Source: Flavobacterium sp. UBA5153
Lineage (GTDB): Bacteria > Bacteroidota > Bacteroidia > Flavobacteriales > Flavobacteriaceae
NCBI GenBank assembly: GCA_002413745.1
Contig: DHXP01000039.1
Span: forward strand, 1-64,000
Direction of reading: 5' to 3'
DNA length: 64,000 bases
Position 1 is the first letter of the stretch. Every line of letters starts with the position of its first letter. The translations under genes were made by a program, and so were the position numbers. The notes under the pieces are model-generated. The model saw nothing but the letters and a program-made list of their open reading frames with translations. It made no database searches and was not told the origin of the DNA. Of this stretch, positions 26,501 through 36,489 are shown piece by piece.

Positions 26501-28961
26501 TGGGCTGAAAAGCAATGTTCACGAAATTGCCGAAGCCTACCGTACCGCCTATCCACACGCTAAAATTCTGTTTCCGGGCAAAGAAGATTTTACGCCCCAA
26601 AAACGCCTGCGGATTTTTGGGGATATTAAAAACAACGATTGGGATTGTGTTATTCTGACACACGACCAATTCGGTATGATACCGCAGTCGCCTGAAATAC
26701 AAAAAGAAATTCTCGAAATTGAATTAGATAGCGTTGGGCGAAACCTTGACGCACTGCAATCGCAAGGCAAGGAAGTTACCAGAGGTATGCTTGCCGGAGT
26801 AATCAAGCGAAAAGAAAACCTCGAAGTCAAACTCAAAACCCTACAACACGATATTGAAAACCGCAAAGATGATGTGGTGGATTTTAAGATGATGGGCATT
26901 GACCATTTGTTTGTGGACGAAAGCCACCAATTCAAAAACCTAATGTTCAACACAAGGCATACAAGGGTTGCGGGATTGGGAAATGTGGACGGAAGCCAAA
27001 AGGCAATGAACCTGCTCTTTGCTATCCGTACCATTCAGGAACGTACAAATGCGGATATGGGAGCAACCTTTCTGTCGGGAACTACTATTAGCAACTCATT
27101 AACAGAACTGTACCTGTTGTTCAAATACCTGCGACCAAGAGCAATGGAAAAACAGGGCATTCATTCTTTTGATGCGTGGGCAGCAATCTATGCAAGGAAA
27201 ACGACCGATTATGAGTTTTCAGTTGCTAACAATATCGTAGCCAAAGAGCGTTTCCGATACTTCATCAAAATGCCGGAGCTTGCACAATTTTACTCGGAAA
27301 TCACAGATTACCGAACGGCAAAGGATATAGGCATTGACCGCCCCAATAAGAACGAGGTATTGTATAACATACCGCCTACACCTGACCAGTCAGCATTTAT
27401 CCAAAACCTAATGCAGTTTGCCAAAACGGGTGATGCTACTTTATTAGGAAGAGAACCTTTATCACAAAGTGAAGAAAAAGCAAAGATGCTCATCGCTACG
27501 GACTATGCCCGTAAGATGTCGCTTGATATGCGTATGGTAAGCGGTATGTACGAAGACCACCCCGATAATAAGGCTTCGCATTGTGCGGCAAACATCGCCA
27601 AGTATTTCAACCAATACAATGCACAAAAAGGAACGCAGTTCGTTTTCTCCGATTTGGGAACATACAAGCCGAACCAATGGAATGTGTACTCCGAAATCAA
27701 ACGCAAGCTCGTGGAAGACCACGGCATACCTCCAAACGAAGTCCGGTTTATACAGGAAGCGAAAAATGATAAGCACCGCAAGGAGCTTATCAAAGGTATG
27801 AACGAGGGTAAAATTCGTGTGCTGTTTGGTTCAACGAGTATGCTAGGCACAGGTGTTAACGCACAGAAAAGAGCCGTTGCCATTCATCATTTAGACACAC
27901 CGTGGCGACCAAGCGACCTTGCTCAAAGGGACGGCAGGGCTGTCCGAAAAGGTAATGAAATTGCGAAACATTTTGCAGACAACAAAGTAGATGTAATTAT
28001 CTATGCCGTAGAAAAATCATTGGATAGCTACAAGTTTAACCTGCTGTACAATAAGCAACTTTTTATAGACCAGTTAAAAAACAACAATCTCGGCAAACGA
28101 ACGATTGACGAAGGCAGTATGGACGAAAAATCAGGAATGAATTTTTCGGAGTATGTGGCTATCCTTTCGGGAAATACTGACCTGTTGGATAAAGCCAAAT
28201 TAGAAAAACAGATTGCCGGATTGGAAAGCGAAAAACAAGCTTTCAACCGTGCTAAATCTAGTGCTAAATACAAGCTTCAAGATTTTACAGAATTGCTTGA
28301 TGGTGCAAAATCCCGTTTCAACAGAATGAGTCTTGATTGGAAAAATTTACAAGGGCGCATACAAAAGCGTTCGGACGGTACTATTACAAACCCTGTTTTA
28401 CTGGACGGCTTATCGCCCAATGCGGATATAAAACAAATCGGTGCAAAGCTCAGCCAGCTTGTGGACAAAGCCCGCACTGGAGGTCAGTATGAAGAAATTG
28501 GCACGTTGTACGGATTTACGCTGTTGGTCAAAACCGAAATATCCGAAAAAGAGGGTGTGGATATAAGGGCAAACCGATTTTTGGTACAGGGCGAGGGCAA
28601 TATCAAATACACGTTCAATAACGGTTTAATGGCAAAAGACCCCGAAACCGCTTCAATGAATTTTTTAAGGGCATTGGAAAAATTGCCCAGCTATATAGAC
28701 CAAGAAGAAAAAAAGATTGCCGAAATTCAAAAAGACTTGCCTGTACTTCAGGAATTGGTGGGTTGTACGTGGTCTAAAGAAAGTAGATTGAGCGAACTTA
28801 AAACAGAATTGGCTGCAGTTGAACGGAAGATACAGTTGTCTATCACGCCGGAGCCTAAAGAAGAAGCTGTGGAGCAGACTGAAAAACAGAAAGAAACTTC
28901 AAACAATTCGGAGAATTATGTACGGACAAAAGGTATTCATTTACCCAGAGGAGTATTGTGA
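23544..28961 (+). CDS. N6-adenine methylase / SNF2-type helicase giant protein
   Basis: 1805 aa. The methylase part shows the SAM-binding motif [14 protein letters not shown] (about residue 130) and [11 protein letters not shown] as motif IV, with NIPF in place of NPPY/F. A long middle region leads to a superfamily 2 helicase: Walker [13 protein letters not shown] (about 955), Walker [13 protein letters not shown] (about 1125), and motif [15 protein letters not shown] near residue 1455. A coiled tail ends the protein. Such proteins are standard in Bacteroidota ICEs. They probably protect or process ICE DNA during transfer and may counter host restriction. No separate endonuclease gene is present. 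Confidence 0.9.
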   Translation: MGFSKKQHLQQNIDALRIVFKLEKEKRQATVGERLLMMQYSGFGGLKFVLNPIANEIDINNWRKTEHDLFPLTQELHQLLKENSADDKQYRRYVDSMKSSVLTAFYTPPQVIDAISATLRESGLNIDKFLEPSAGIGSFIQSFSENQKASVTAYEKDFLTGKILKQLYPESNIRVSGFEEIPEKEQNSYDVIASNIPFGDTSIFDLFYSRSKDTAKVQASRSIHNYFFLKGADMLREGGLLTYITSQGILNSPKNEPIRRALMQDNNLVSVVRLPNNLFTEYAGTEVGSDLIILQKNTAKQSLTEREDLFCQSNRTEYDTPSNTLFQDSTRIVHTYRKLDTDPYGQPALIYTHKDGVAGIAKDLKQMLSEDFGKHLNLNLYKGERNDEPIIQIPATPKVTPPIVELVTIQPEIQSLSINRESPQELKQLSIFDLFENAGEPVMVLAPPKTTTQAKRQSTKKISRAMGRQPDLFSSAMQQPYTSLIINRNANGSTSTNGEKQEAIGDLFSDINGIGQADKPVILNIIPEPALYSGELQPFYRNDCLVVDNGWVGHLQDVDTSAGTAVFYPLQLPLLQKARAEAYIGVRDFYQELYYKEAKFKTEYKEERENLNRLYDTFVKRYGNLNSADNAKLIKTDSSGKEIPYLERVVGGVVHKADIFSRPVSFSTLTITTDNPEEALVASLNKYGSVNLDYMSEISSMTDDALKEALHGRIFYNPLQKEYEISERWIAGNVVEKAQEVKAYLERNPDDTVAKASLTVLEEARPRRIEFEELDFNLGERWIPTGIYARFASHLFDAEVLIHYSESADDFSVKCDQKNVHIWEKYAVKAESRTFDGIALLKHALVNTTPDITKKIRIGDQEVKVRDMEAIQMANTKIDEIRTAFTDWLHAQSDEFKNRLTDQYNDTFNCFVRPNYDGTHQDFPGLDRKALGIEDLYSSQKDTVWMIKLNNGAICDHEVGAGKTLVMCTAAQEMKRLGLAHKPMVIGLKSNVHEIAEAYRTAYPHAKILFPGKEDFTPQKRLRIFGDIKNNDWDCVILTHDQFGMIPQSPEIQKEILEIELDSVGRNLDALQSQGKEVTRGMLAGVIKRKENLEVKLKTLQHDIENRKDDVVDFKMMGIDHLFVDESHQFKNLMFNTRHTRVAGLGNVDGSQKAMNLLFAIRTIQERTNADMGATFLSGTTISNSLTELYLLFKYLRPRAMEKQGIHSFDAWAAIYARKTTDYEFSVANNIVAKERFRYFIKMPELAQFYSEITDYRTAKDIGIDRPNKNEVLYNIPPTPDQSAFIQNLMQFAKTGDATLLGREPLSQSEEKAKMLIATDYARKMSLDMRMVSGMYEDHPDNKASHCAANIAKYFNQYNAQKGTQFVFSDLGTYKPNQWNVYSEIKRKLVEDHGIPPNEVRFIQEAKNDKHRKELIKGMNEGKIRVLFGSTSMLGTGVNAQKRAVAIHHLDTPWRPSDLAQRDGRAVRKGNEIAKHFADNKVDVIIYAVEKSLDSYKFNLLYNKQLFIDQLKNNNLGKRTIDEGSMDEKSGMNFSEYVAILSGNTDLLDKAKLEKQIAGLESEKQAFNRAKSSAKYKLQDFTELLDGAKSRFNRMSLDWKNLQGRIQKRSDGTITNPVLLDGLSPNADIKQIGAKLSQLVDKARTGGQYEEIGTLYGFTLLVKTEISEKEGVDIRANRFLVQGEGNIKYTFNNGLMAKDPETASMNFLRALEKLPSYIDQEEKKIAEIQKDLPVLQELVGCTWSKESRLSELKTELAAVERKIQLSITPEPKEEAVEQTEKQKETSNNSENYVRTKGIHLPRGVL

Positions 28962-29029
28962 CTTATACTGTAATTATTTTAAAATAAAGAGCTTGCAGAT
29001 GATGCCAAGCTTACTTATATACCTTTTGG

Positions 29030-31030
29030 TTATTCTTTTTGTACCAAATGTTGCAGATCGGGGTCGTTTTTAATTCGCTCCAATTCACTTTCTATAATCA
29101 GAACAATGTCTCGTTTTATCTGCTTATAATTTGCTTCAATTTCTTGTTTCATCCTGTCTTCTCCTTGTGCATCTACAAAGGATAAAATTTGCGGTAACTT
29201 CTGATAGTCTTTTGTTTCGGATGCAACCTTTTCATTGTCCACTACAATTTCAGAATGGAAAATCTTCTGCTCAATACGCTCGTCAAAATTATCCGATACA
29301 GCACCAACAAAGATACCTTGCGTTAGCGTTGAAATTTTGGAAGCCGGAATAAGGCTATCTAATTGTGTGGATATGGAAGTGGATTTATCGTTACGGTTAA
29401 TGGTCAAGCTCTGACGCTTCTGCAATACTTTTCCAAAACGTTCCGAAAGGCTTTTTGCTGTTTCTCCAACAACCTGACCGCTAAAAATATTACCTACCGT
29501 ATTTTGAATAACTTTGCTTTCCTTGTCGCCGTAATCCCTTGTTAATTGGGAGAAATCCTGAAAACCCAAACAAACTGCTACCTTATTACTACGGGCAGTT
29601 GCGATAAGATTATCCAATCCTCTGAAGTAAATGGTGGGTAACTCGTCTATAATAACGGAACTCTTTAATTGCCCCTTTTTGTTAATGAGCTTTACAATTC
29701 TTGAATTGTACAATCCCAATGCTGCGGAGTAAATATTCTGGCGGTCGGGATTGTTACCAACGCACAAAATTTTAGGTGCTGCTGGGTTGTTAATGTCTAA
29801 TGAAAAATCATCGCCCGTCATTACCCAATACAACTGCGGGCTAATCATTCTTGACAAAGGAATTTTTGCCGATGCAATCTGTCCCTGTAATTGGTCTTGT
29901 GCTCCGCTTTGCCACGCATCCATAAAAGGCGACAGATAGTTTTCCAAATCGGGATAGGATGTTAAAATAGTAAATACGTCCGAATACTTTTTATTCAGTA
30001 ATTCAATGGCGTGTGGGAATGTACAATATTTACCATCCTCATAGATTTTCAGATACCAAATAATGGCTGCTAATAGGATAATTGGGCTTTCTACGAAAAA
30101 ATCGCCCTGTTTCTGTATCCAAGACCTGTTGAGGTTCAGCATTATGGTATAAGCTGCTTCGTAAGCATCGGAAATGTCCGTCATAAAATCAGGATTAAGC
30201 GGATTACAACGATGGCTCTTGCGTGGGTCGTCAAAGTTAATGACGTAAAATTTGGGTTGTACTTTATACTTATCCCGATGCTTTAATAAATGGTTATAAG
30301 CAATGGTAGAAAGGTCGTCAAACTTGAAATCGTAGATATACATACTGAAACCTTTCTCAATCTGTTGTTTGATGTAATTATTGATAATCGCATACGATTT
30401 TCCTGAACCTGGAGTTCCCAAAACAATCGTTGCCCGAAAAGGATTGACTATATTAATCCAGCCATTGTTCCATTTGCCTTTGTAATAAAATTTTGTGGGA
30501 AGATTGACAGAATATTCGTTTTCCATCAATTTGGTTTCCTGTTGGAAACTCTCGTTTTCATTATTGAAAACATCGTCCATTAGGTTGGTGCGGAGCAATC
30601 GGCTCATCCAAACTCCGGCTACCATTAAAGCGATATAACCTAAACCTGTGGTAAGGATATAAAGGATTGTGGCGGTAATTATTGATAGCTTTAATAAAGG
30701 TGTGTTCAGAAAAAACAGAACAAAGCCAATCGCCAAAGCAATATAAATTTTAGTCCAGGTTATCTTCTCGTCTTTAACCCCCTTTGTACCCAAACAGCTT
30801 AATGCTAATAATACCAAAGCAAATAGTTTGGTATATAAGGTATCCGAAAACAGTCCAACGGTACGCTGAAAGTTGCCTAATATTTTGTTGATTACTTCTA
30901 AAGTCCAGCCACGTTCTATAAAGAAACCGTAGCAGAACCAATAAAGGTGCATCAGTACCAAAAGGATACTTACTGCCCGCATAAATGCCATAATCTTGGC
31001 AAGTCCTCTTAAATCATCTTCTCCCTGCAT
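29030..31030 (-). CDS. mobC: MobC/TraG-like type IV coupling protein
   Basis: 666 aa. The N-terminus has the YWFCY motif (residues 30-34) typical of this family and four membrane helices within the first 150 residues. Walker A is VLGTPGSGKSYAI (about 205). The conserved SVIIDELPTIYFRG block is the Walker B region. This VirD4-type ATPase recruits the relaxosome to the secretion channel. It reads toward the methylase gene and has its own decamer cassette upstream. In CTnDOT-type elements mobA, mobB and mobC form one group; here MobC comes last. Confidence 0.92.
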   Translation of the reverse strand: MQGEDDLRGLAKIMAFMRAVSILLVLMHLYWFCYGFFIERGWTLEVINKILGNFQRTVGLFSDTLYTKLFALVLLALSCLGTKGVKDEKITWTKIYIALAIGFVLFFLNTPLLKLSIITATILYILTTGLGYIALMVAGVWMSRLLRTNLMDDVFNNENESFQQETKLMENEYSVNLPTKFYYKGKWNNGWINIVNPFRATIVLGTPGSGKSYAIINNYIKQQIEKGFSMYIYDFKFDDLSTIAYNHLLKHRDKYKVQPKFYVINFDDPRKSHRCNPLNPDFMTDISDAYEAAYTIMLNLNRSWIQKQGDFFVESPIILLAAIIWYLKIYEDGKYCTFPHAIELLNKKYSDVFTILTSYPDLENYLSPFMDAWQSGAQDQLQGQIASAKIPLSRMISPQLYWVMTGDDFSLDINNPAAPKILCVGNNPDRQNIYSAALGLYNSRIVKLINKKGQLKSSVIIDELPTIYFRGLDNLIATARSNKVAVCLGFQDFSQLTRDYGDKESKVIQNTVGNIFSGQVVGETAKSLSERFGKVLQKRQSLTINRNDKSTSISTQLDSLIPASKISTLTQGIFVGAVSDNFDERIEQKIFHSEIVVDNEKVASETKDYQKLPQILSFVDAQGEDRMKQEIEANYKQIKRDIVLIIESELERIKNDPDLQHLVQKE

Positions 31031-31055
31031 TATTTTAATTTTTAATGTTCGGGCG

Positions 31056-31127
31056 TGAATCTAAAGGTTCTAAATAGCAACTTTAAGAATGTGGCACTCA
31101 ATGGCGGTGCGTGGCAGTGTTTGGCTT
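31056..31127 (-). promoter_or_regulatory. 70-bp decamer promoter cassette 3 (mobC)
   Basis: On the minus strand four perfect GCC triplets start at 31125, 31115, 31105 and 31095. The box TAGATTCA starts at 31063, 32 bp after the last triplet, and the mobC ATG follows after 25 bases. The cassette lies between the mobB stop and mobC, so mobC has its own promoter. Confidence 0.7.
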
Positions 31128-31131
31128 AATG

Positions 31132-32421
31132 CTATTTCTGACCTCTTTTGCGATTTCTTTTCTTCTTCATTCTATTGGCAAAATCCTGTTCCTCGTAATC
31201 TTCGCTCTGTGTTTCGGGCAATAAACCGCCTAATGCTTCAATCAAACCGTCTTCGTGTTTTTCAGTAGTATTTAGGAAGTCGAACAAATGGTGAGGTTCT
31301 TCCGCAGGAAGATCTGCATCATTTGGTCTTGATATTTTCGATTGTAGTTCAACAGGCTCTTTAATGTCGGGTTTGATATTATTGTTCCAATAATCATTAA
31401 AAGTATTGGCAGAAAGTTCTTTGCCCAAGCGTGAACCGTTCCAAACGGTCTTAGAATTGTGGTCTATAAAAGTTATTCCGTAAATACGTTCTGTGTCATT
31501 TCTACGTACCACTACATTGATGCCCTGTTCGCCTAACTGTTTTTTAAAAGCCTGCTCATCACTTGTTGATTTCAGGGCAATGGTAATGGCCGCTTTAATA
31601 GTTGGCTTTGTAGGGTGGTCTTTCAAAGCGGCTTTGCATTTCGTAAAATGCAATTCCAAAGTCGGAAGTCCTGCACTTTTTCCGAACAGAGAAGCCTTGA
31701 ACGGATGTCCTGCTCTTTCTCCTTTTTTATTTAAAGGAATGTACAGTAAACCCTGCCGTAGTTGCTCCTGCAATTCGCCCTCCACTTTTTCGGTGGTAAT
31801 ATTGAACAGCGAAAGCAAAGCGTTGTATTCTCCCAACGTTTGGTATTGATAATAGTTGGGCAGGTGTCGGACTACTGAAGCTATCTGACTTTTCACATCG
31901 CCTGTCCGATAATCTACCGGACGGAAAATTTTGTCGTTCGGCTTATGTTCTTTATCTGTTGCGGATATTAATCCGTGTTTCCTTTCCAGTTCACGGCATA
32001 GATTCATAGACCGCATTTTCTCGAATTTATCCGAAATCTTTTTACCCTCTTCGTCCACGCAAACGGATACAATATGGATATGATTGCGGTCAATATCCGT
32101 GTGTTTGAATACCACAAAAGGCTGTTCGCCGTAACCCATTTCCCGCATATATTCTTCCGCCATTTCCCTGTACTTGTCATCGTTTACCTTATCTTTCGGG
32201 TCGGGATTGAGCGAAATATGCAACGTATGTTTCTCGGTATTGCGGTTGGCTATCAGGTAAGGAGCAAAAGATTGGGCTAATTGTGCAACGGAATAATGAC
32301 CGTTAGCGGTTTCAATCATCTTATTGGCAAACAAAATCTGTCCGTTTTCATTCTCTACTTTGAGCTGATTGTATGCCAATGCACCATATAAATTTACGCT
32401 TCTTCCGATTTTTGCTATCAT
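31132..32421 (-). CDS. mobB: MobB relaxase
   Basis: 429 aa. The relaxase/mobilisation nuclease domain fills the first 170 residues: a metal-binding HTDIDRNHIHIV triad motif, with HTLHISLNPDP before it and an N-terminal tyrosine (NLYGALAYNQ). It would nick oriT and stay bound to the 5' end. The C-terminal part contains charged repeats and an RKKRNRKRGQK tail. It starts two bases after the mobA stop, so the two are co-transcribed and read away from the oriT-like region. Confidence 0.92.
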   Translation of the reverse strand: MIAKIGRSVNLYGALAYNQLKVENENGQILFANKMIETANGHYSVAQLAQSFAPYLIANRNTEKHTLHISLNPDPKDKVNDDKYREMAEEYMREMGYGEQPFVVFKHTDIDRNHIHIVSVCVDEEGKKISDKFEKMRSMNLCRELERKHGLISATDKEHKPNDKIFRPVDYRTGDVKSQIASVVRHLPNYYQYQTLGEYNALLSLFNITTEKVEGELQEQLRQGLLYIPLNKKGERAGHPFKASLFGKSAGLPTLELHFTKCKAALKDHPTKPTIKAAITIALKSTSDEQAFKKQLGEQGINVVVRRNDTERIYGITFIDHNSKTVWNGSRLGKELSANTFNDYWNNNIKPDIKEPVELQSKISRPNDADLPAEEPHHLFDFLNTTEKHEDGLIEALGGLLPETQSEDYEEQDFANRMKKKRNRKRGQK

Positions 32422-32423
32422 TT

Positions 32424-32858
32424 CTAAGACTGTTTTTTCAAATGTTTTGCTTCAAATTCTTCGTTTATCTGAATGATTTTTTGACATAGCATCGCCATTT
32501 CAGCCGTCTGTTTTTCCAATTTGTAAAGGAACGCAGCGGCTTTTTTTTCAGAAAAATGCTTGTACAACAACTTTACAATCTGGTTGTAATTAACACCTAC
32601 GGAGCGGAATTGACTGTGAAAAGAAGTCAATCGCATATAAAAATCAACCGTTCCTTTATCAATTTTAACCGATTTCATTTCCTTACTGAACAGCAGGGAA
32701 ATTATAAATTTTGCTTTATTGGGCATTCCCGATGCTTCAAAAAGCGATAGAAGTTTGGCATTTTCTTCGTCTGTAAGACGGAAAACGTGGCGGTGGATGC
32801 TCGGGTCGGTTTTTGGTGTCCGTCCGCCCTTATTCTGTTTTTGATTATTGTTCATCAC
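32424..32858 (-). CDS. mobA: MobA relaxosome accessory protein
   Basis: 144 aa, basic. The N-terminal GGRTPKTDPSIHRHVFRLTDEEN fits the ribbon-helix-helix proteins that help relaxases bind oriT in Bacteroidota elements (MobA/BmgB type). The central RSVGVNYNQIVKLLYKHFSEKK is the other family block. It is directly upstream of mobB and next to the hairpin cluster, as expected for a relaxosome component. Confidence 0.88.
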   Translation of the reverse strand: MMNNNQKQNKGGRTPKTDPSIHRHVFRLTDEENAKLLSLFEASGMPNKAKFIISLLFSKEMKSVKIDKGTVDFYMRLTSFHSQFRSVGVNYNQIVKLLYKHFSEKKAAAFLYKLEKQTAEMAMLCQKIIQINEEFEAKHLKKQS

Positions 32859-32920
32859 TAATCCATTTTTAATTCACACAAAACCTCGACTTCGGAGAGT
32901 GTTTTTTAGCTCCCAGCAGG

Positions 32921-33049
32921 GCAAGTTGTTTTGAGGCACTAACTCGGTTTCGAGTGCCTCAAAACACAACTTGCCGTGTTCTGTTGAACACAAAAATCCG
33001 CCCTGCGGGACGGATTAAATGTAACAGGGAAAAACGGCTCGAAGCCGTT
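32921..33049. other. oriT: oriT candidate: cluster of four hairpins
   Basis: Four stem-loops lie in a row next to mobA. The first has arms GCAAGTTGTTTTGAGGCACT (32921-32940) and its complement with a 2-base bulge (32953-32974). Next are GTGTTC-TGTT-GAACAC (32976-32991), an ATCCG...CGGAT stem (32996-33015), and AACGGCT-CGA-AGCCGTT (33033-33049). A large inverted repeat beside relaxase genes is the usual form of oriT. Which stem is nicked cannot be read from sequence. Confidence 0.65.
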
Positions 33050-33154
33050 CCCATTACCCTCCACTTTGTCAAAATACTTTTGCATAAATCCGTTAATAAA
33101 AATCACTATACAAAGTAAACCCCTCTTTACGAAAGGATTGTACTATACAGAAGT

Positions 33155-33224
33155 GCCAAACACTGCCTTTAAACGCCAAACAGTGCCACAATAATAAAAG
33201 TACCTATATATCTACATTTCTTTG
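33155..33224 (+). promoter_or_regulatory. 70-bp decamer promoter cassette 4 (parA/traA-D operon)
   Basis: Four perfect GCC triplets start at 33155, 33165, 33175 and 33185. TTTCTTTG starts at 33217, 32 bp after the last. This is the cleanest array (GCCAAACACT repeated almost exactly). The next plus-strand gene, parA, starts 331 bases after the box, so the transcript would carry a long leader. Confidence 0.65.
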
Positions 33225-33555
33225 TGCTTATAAACAGATATAAAGGCATAAATAGCTATGCAGGTAACAACGTAAATACATAAGCACCAATATAGAAAGG
33301 TGAAATAATATGGATGTAAATAGGTACTTCAATCTGTACCTGTTTATGTGGTTAAGCACATAAGATTTTAAGCAGGTATGTTGATAAAAACCTGCATATC
33401 TGCCTACGGATATAAATGCGTATTCGGGTATATAGACAGCTCGTTGCATACTTGCTTCTGTACAGGTTTATGAACATAGATACAGTGATGCCTAGCTAAC
33501 TGGGTATATGCGGACATAAGTAATTGGGTATATAAATAATTAAATAAGTAGAAAT
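33225..33555. other. parA leader with CAGGT iterons, possible partition site
   Basis: No gene is visible. The word CAGGT or its complement recurs at 33261, 33338, 33373, 33390 and 33463. Inverted repeats are AGGTAC/GTACCT (33322-33341), TTATGTG/CACATAA (about 33344-33363) and GCAGGT/ACCTGC (33372-33395). GGGTATAT occurs three times (about 33426, 33503 and 33526). Repeats like these before a ParA gene suggest a centromere-like site or an operator for autoregulation. Confidence 0.45.
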
Positions 33556-34323
33556 ATGAACACAAAACACAAAACAGTATTCATCGCCTTTTCTTCTCAA
33601 AAAGGTGGTGTCGGCAAAAGTACCTTTACAACGCTTGTTGCGAGTACGATGCACTATCGGTTGGGCTACAACATAGCCGTATTTGATGCGGATTTTCCAC
33701 AGCACAGCCTTATGAAAATGAAAGCAAGGGATTTGGCTATGGTAATGGAAAATGAGGCTTTGAAAAAACTGGCGTACAAACAATTTACCACTATCAACAA
33801 AAAAGCCTACCCAATTATGCAGCACAAAGCAGATAGCGTATTGCAAGCGGCTCACGAATTTCTAAACGCTTCTTCCGTTCCAGTTGATGTTGTATTCTTT
33901 GACCTGCCTGGAACCGTGAACACGCCCGGCATTCTGAAAGCATTGGCAGGAATGCACCACATTTTTACACCCATCACGGCAGACCGTGTGGTAATGGAAA
34001 GTACGCTCATTTTTACACAGCTTTTGCACGACGTGATTATGAAAAAAGGGGAAACTTCCATAGAAACTATTAACCTGTTCTGGAACCAGGTTGATGGCAG
34101 GGAAAGCACACCCTTATATGGAGTGTATAACCAGCTTATTAAGCAATTAGGGTTAAGTCTGATGCAAAGCCAAATCAAAAGCAGTACCCGTTTTCGTAAA
34201 GAAAGCGAAGTGGATAGCAAAACCGTTTTCCGTTCTACCGTGATGCCTCCCGATGAACGTTTGATGAAAGCCTGTCAGTTAGACCTGTTCATAGACGAAT
34301 TTTTAAAAATCATTCAATTATAG
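33556..34323 (+). CDS. traA: ParA-family ATPase (TraA)
   Basis: 255 aa. The deviant Walker A motif SSQKGGVGKSTFTT is at residues 12-25, switch I is VFDADFPQHS, and Walker B is VVFFDLPGTVNTP. It is the first gene of the tra region in CTnDOT-type elements, where it is called TraA. No ParB gene of classical type follows; the DUF3408 protein next to it may be the partner. Roles in ICE maintenance or positioning of the transfer machinery are possible. Confidence 0.9.
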   Translation: MNTKHKTVFIAFSSQKGGVGKSTFTTLVASTMHYRLGYNIAVFDADFPQHSLMKMKARDLAMVMENEALKKLAYKQFTTINKKAYPIMQHKADSVLQAAHEFLNASSVPVDVVFFDLPGTVNTPGILKALAGMHHIFTPITADRVVMESTLIFTQLLHDVIMKKGETSIETINLFWNQVDGRESTPLYGVYNQLIKQLGLSLMQSQIKSSTRFRKESEVDSKTVFRSTVMPPDERLMKACQLDLFIDEFLKIIQL

Positions 34324-34327
34324 CCCT

Positions 34328-34765
34328 ATGGAGAAAGATAATAAAAGAAAAGCCACACTTGATATTAACGAGGAACAGATGATGAACCTTATGGTGGACG
34401 GCATTAAAAAGGACGGATTACAGCTTCCGTCTGAACCTGTGGAAGAACCGCAAAAGGAAGAGGTTAAACCTAATGAATTACCAAAGGAGAAACTTGTGGT
34501 TAAAGAAAAAGTAAAGGCTAAAAGGGCAAGTGAAACCGATTATGAAAGTATCTTTTTCAGAAGACCGGACACCAATGCCCGTGACGGGAAAACAGTTTAT
34601 ATCCGACCGGATTTTCACGAGAAACTGTCACGCATCGTTCAAGTGATAGGCGAAGACAAAATAACCATTTATGCCTATTTAGACAATTTGCTGGATTACC
34701 ATTTTCAGGAATTTGGCGAGCAGATTACAAAGAGTTTTAATGATAAATACAAACCCATTTTATAA
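34328..34765 (+). CDS. DUF3408 protein (TraB/TraC-like)
   Basis: 145 aa. An acidic, proline-containing N-terminal half precedes the DUF3408 domain (about residues 85-145: RPDTNARDGKTVYIRPDFHE and IYAYLDNLLDYHFQEFG). The domain resembles ribbon-helix-helix DNA-binding proteins. Starting four bases after traA, it may act as the DNA-binding partner of the ParA ATPase, similar to ParB. That is inference from order and fold. Confidence 0.85.
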   Translation: MEKDNKRKATLDINEEQMMNLMVDGIKKDGLQLPSEPVEEPQKEEVKPNELPKEKLVVKEKVKAKRASETDYESIFFRRPDTNARDGKTVYIRPDFHEKLSRIVQVIGEDKITIYAYLDNLLDYHFQEFGEQITKSFNDKYKPIL

Positions 34766-34769
34766 AGCT

Positions 34770-35405
34770 ATGGAAACAGTAATTGTGATATGCCTACTGA
34801 TTATAATTGTCCTGCTTGTACAGGACAAGATTGTCATTAAAAAAAGGTCGAAGGAAAAGCCAATGCAGGAAAAAGTTAATCCAAATCTGCCCGATATTAT
34901 GGGTCAGCCTAAGCCTGTAAGAAGACTTTACGTGCCAAACACTGCCAATGAAAGCCAAATTGAAGAACCAGAGATAAACCCTGATAATTTAGACATTGAA
35001 TACGACGAAAATGAAAACGTAGGTATTCAAATTCCGCAGGAAGAGCTGGACGAAGTTTTCAGAAATATGCCTGATTTGGAGGAAGAGGAAGAAGAATGGA
35101 ACAGGTACGGAATATCCAGTAGCGATGACAGTCTTGCCCAAGGGGTTACCTATGACGAACTAAGCTCCGTAGGTGCGTTACTCCAAAAAGAAAATTTGGA
35201 GCAAGCCCAAAAAGAAACGGCGATTGCTATAGTTCAAAGATTACAGGGTACTGAATTATTCAGCCTGCTGGAAAATTCCATCGAGGGTGCTTCCCGAAAA
35301 ATTGCCGAGCTTTTGGATAGCACTCTATTGTCTGAAATGGAAGCTGGTTCTTCCAAATTGCGGAAAAATGATTTAGGTGATTTTGACATTGGGGAGTTTG
35401 TGTGA
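34770..35405 (+). CDS. traD: conjugal transfer protein TraD
   Basis: 211 aa from METVIVICLL; the frame is open further upstream but the ATG four bases after the preceding stop is the natural start. One N-terminal membrane helix (VIVICLLIIIVLLV) is followed by a long acidic region and a C-terminal domain with LSSVGALLQKENLEQAQKE. That is the pattern of Bacteroidota ICE proteins annotated as TraD. Its coding sequence contains three in-phase GCC decamers (34934-34956) but no -7 box at the expected place. Confidence 0.82.
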   Translation: METVIVICLLIIIVLLVQDKIVIKKRSKEKPMQEKVNPNLPDIMGQPKPVRRLYVPNTANESQIEEPEINPDNLDIEYDENENVGIQIPQEELDEVFRNMPDLEEEEEEWNRYGISSSDDSLAQGVTYDELSSVGALLQKENLEQAQKETAIAIVQRLQGTELFSLLENSIEGASRKIAELLDSTLLSEMEAGSSKLRKNDLGDFDIGEFV

Positions 35406-35410
35406 GGTAA

Positions 35411-36487
35411 TTATAAGGTAGCTAATTGATATTTTAAGATTGCTGCCTTATCTATTTTGTCAACAATGTCTATTAAGTAAGATAAATGATTCAACATTTC
35501 TTCAACTGATAATTGATGTTCTTCATTAAGATTATACTGTTCTGGATAAAAATGTAAAAACTTTTCATCCACTATACCATTTCGATGAGCATAAAGATGC
35601 CTAATTTGGAGTATCTTTTCAATATTGTCTTGCCCTGCCACATCTAGTACATTTAAATCTTTTATTTGTGAATTATCTGCAATAAATCCCTTTACACTTC
35701 CTCTCTGTAGTTTGCTAAGTTTCTTTTTTGCCCAATACAAAACAAACTCCTGCATATCTGAGCAGTCTAGTACTTCCTTTATTGTAATCTGCTGACTGGA
35801 TTTTAATGTTGCTGGATTTGCTAGATATATTTCATATAAGAGATCTGTAAGGTAGGTCTCAAAGTTGTCTGCACAAGATGAAAACAAAATTCTTATTAGA
35901 ATTTTGCCTTCTTGATTAGTTGTAGCTGTAGAAACTGAATCGGGATATAATATATTTTTAAGATCATCAATTATGTTTAAAACACCTGAATAGTGATCCA
36001 AAAACTTTAATTTTGCACCTGTACTAGATGAGCGAAAAGCTAGTAAATCACTATATAATTCTGAAATTAATGGAAGGCGATTGTTGGTATCTTGTTTTAT
36101 TTCGGGATTACTAAGGATAATCTTAGTACCATTCCTAGTGTAAATTTTATTTTCAATAGCAACAACAGCTAAAGATTTTTCGACTTCAATAACATAAAGC
36201 CTTTTACCCTTATGAGAGAGATATTCATATTTAATGTTAGGCTTAGAGGATAATAAATCAATAGCTTTATGTGTTACGCCGTTAGCATGAAAATCCTCAC
36301 TTAATCCTGTTATCTTTATCTCTCCGTTTGCGTCATTAACTCCTAAAATGATTAACCCCCCATTTGAGTTGGCGAAAGCTGCTATCATTTGTGCAAGACT
36401 TCTGGCTGGTGGTAGAACAGCTTTGTATTCAAGCCTCTCATTTTCTGGGCTACCTATTAAATTAGATAAATCTGTATTTATATTCAT
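35411..36487 (-). CDS. AlbA_2 (Schlafen-like) protein with HEPN-like C-terminus
   Basis: 358 aa. Residues about 14-125 are an AlbA_2/Schlafen-type domain: ERLEYKAVLPP, MIAAFANSNGGLIILGVND, LYVIEVEKS and YTRNGTK. In eukaryotic Schlafens this fold cleaves RNA; in bacteria it occurs in defence genes. Near residue 300, RHLYAHRNGIVD has the R-x4-H pattern of HEPN domains. It follows the GHKL ATPase gene by two bases on the minus strand and is the last gene of the four-gene module. It may be the RNA-directed effector; this is inferred. Confidence 0.75.
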   Translation of the reverse strand: MNINTDLSNLIGSPENERLEYKAVLPPARSLAQMIAAFANSNGGLIILGVNDANGEIKITGLSEDFHANGVTHKAIDLLSSKPNIKYEYLSHKGKRLYVIEVEKSLAVVAIENKIYTRNGTKIILSNPEIKQDTNNRLPLISELYSDLLAFRSSSTGAKLKFLDHYSGVLNIIDDLKNILYPDSVSTATTNQEGKILIRILFSSCADNFETYLTDLLYEIYLANPATLKSSQQITIKEVLDCSDMQEFVLYWAKKKLSKLQRGSVKGFIADNSQIKDLNVLDVAGQDNIEKILQIRHLYAHRNGIVDEKFLHFYPEQYNLNEEHQLSVEEMLNHLSYLIDIVDKIDKAAILKYQLATL

Positions 36488-36489
36488 AA

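Noticed and set aside
23544-28961. methylase/helicase as a restriction-modification system
   Set aside because: No endonuclease domain or partner specificity gene is present; position and DUF1896 overlap are those of the standard ICE protein.
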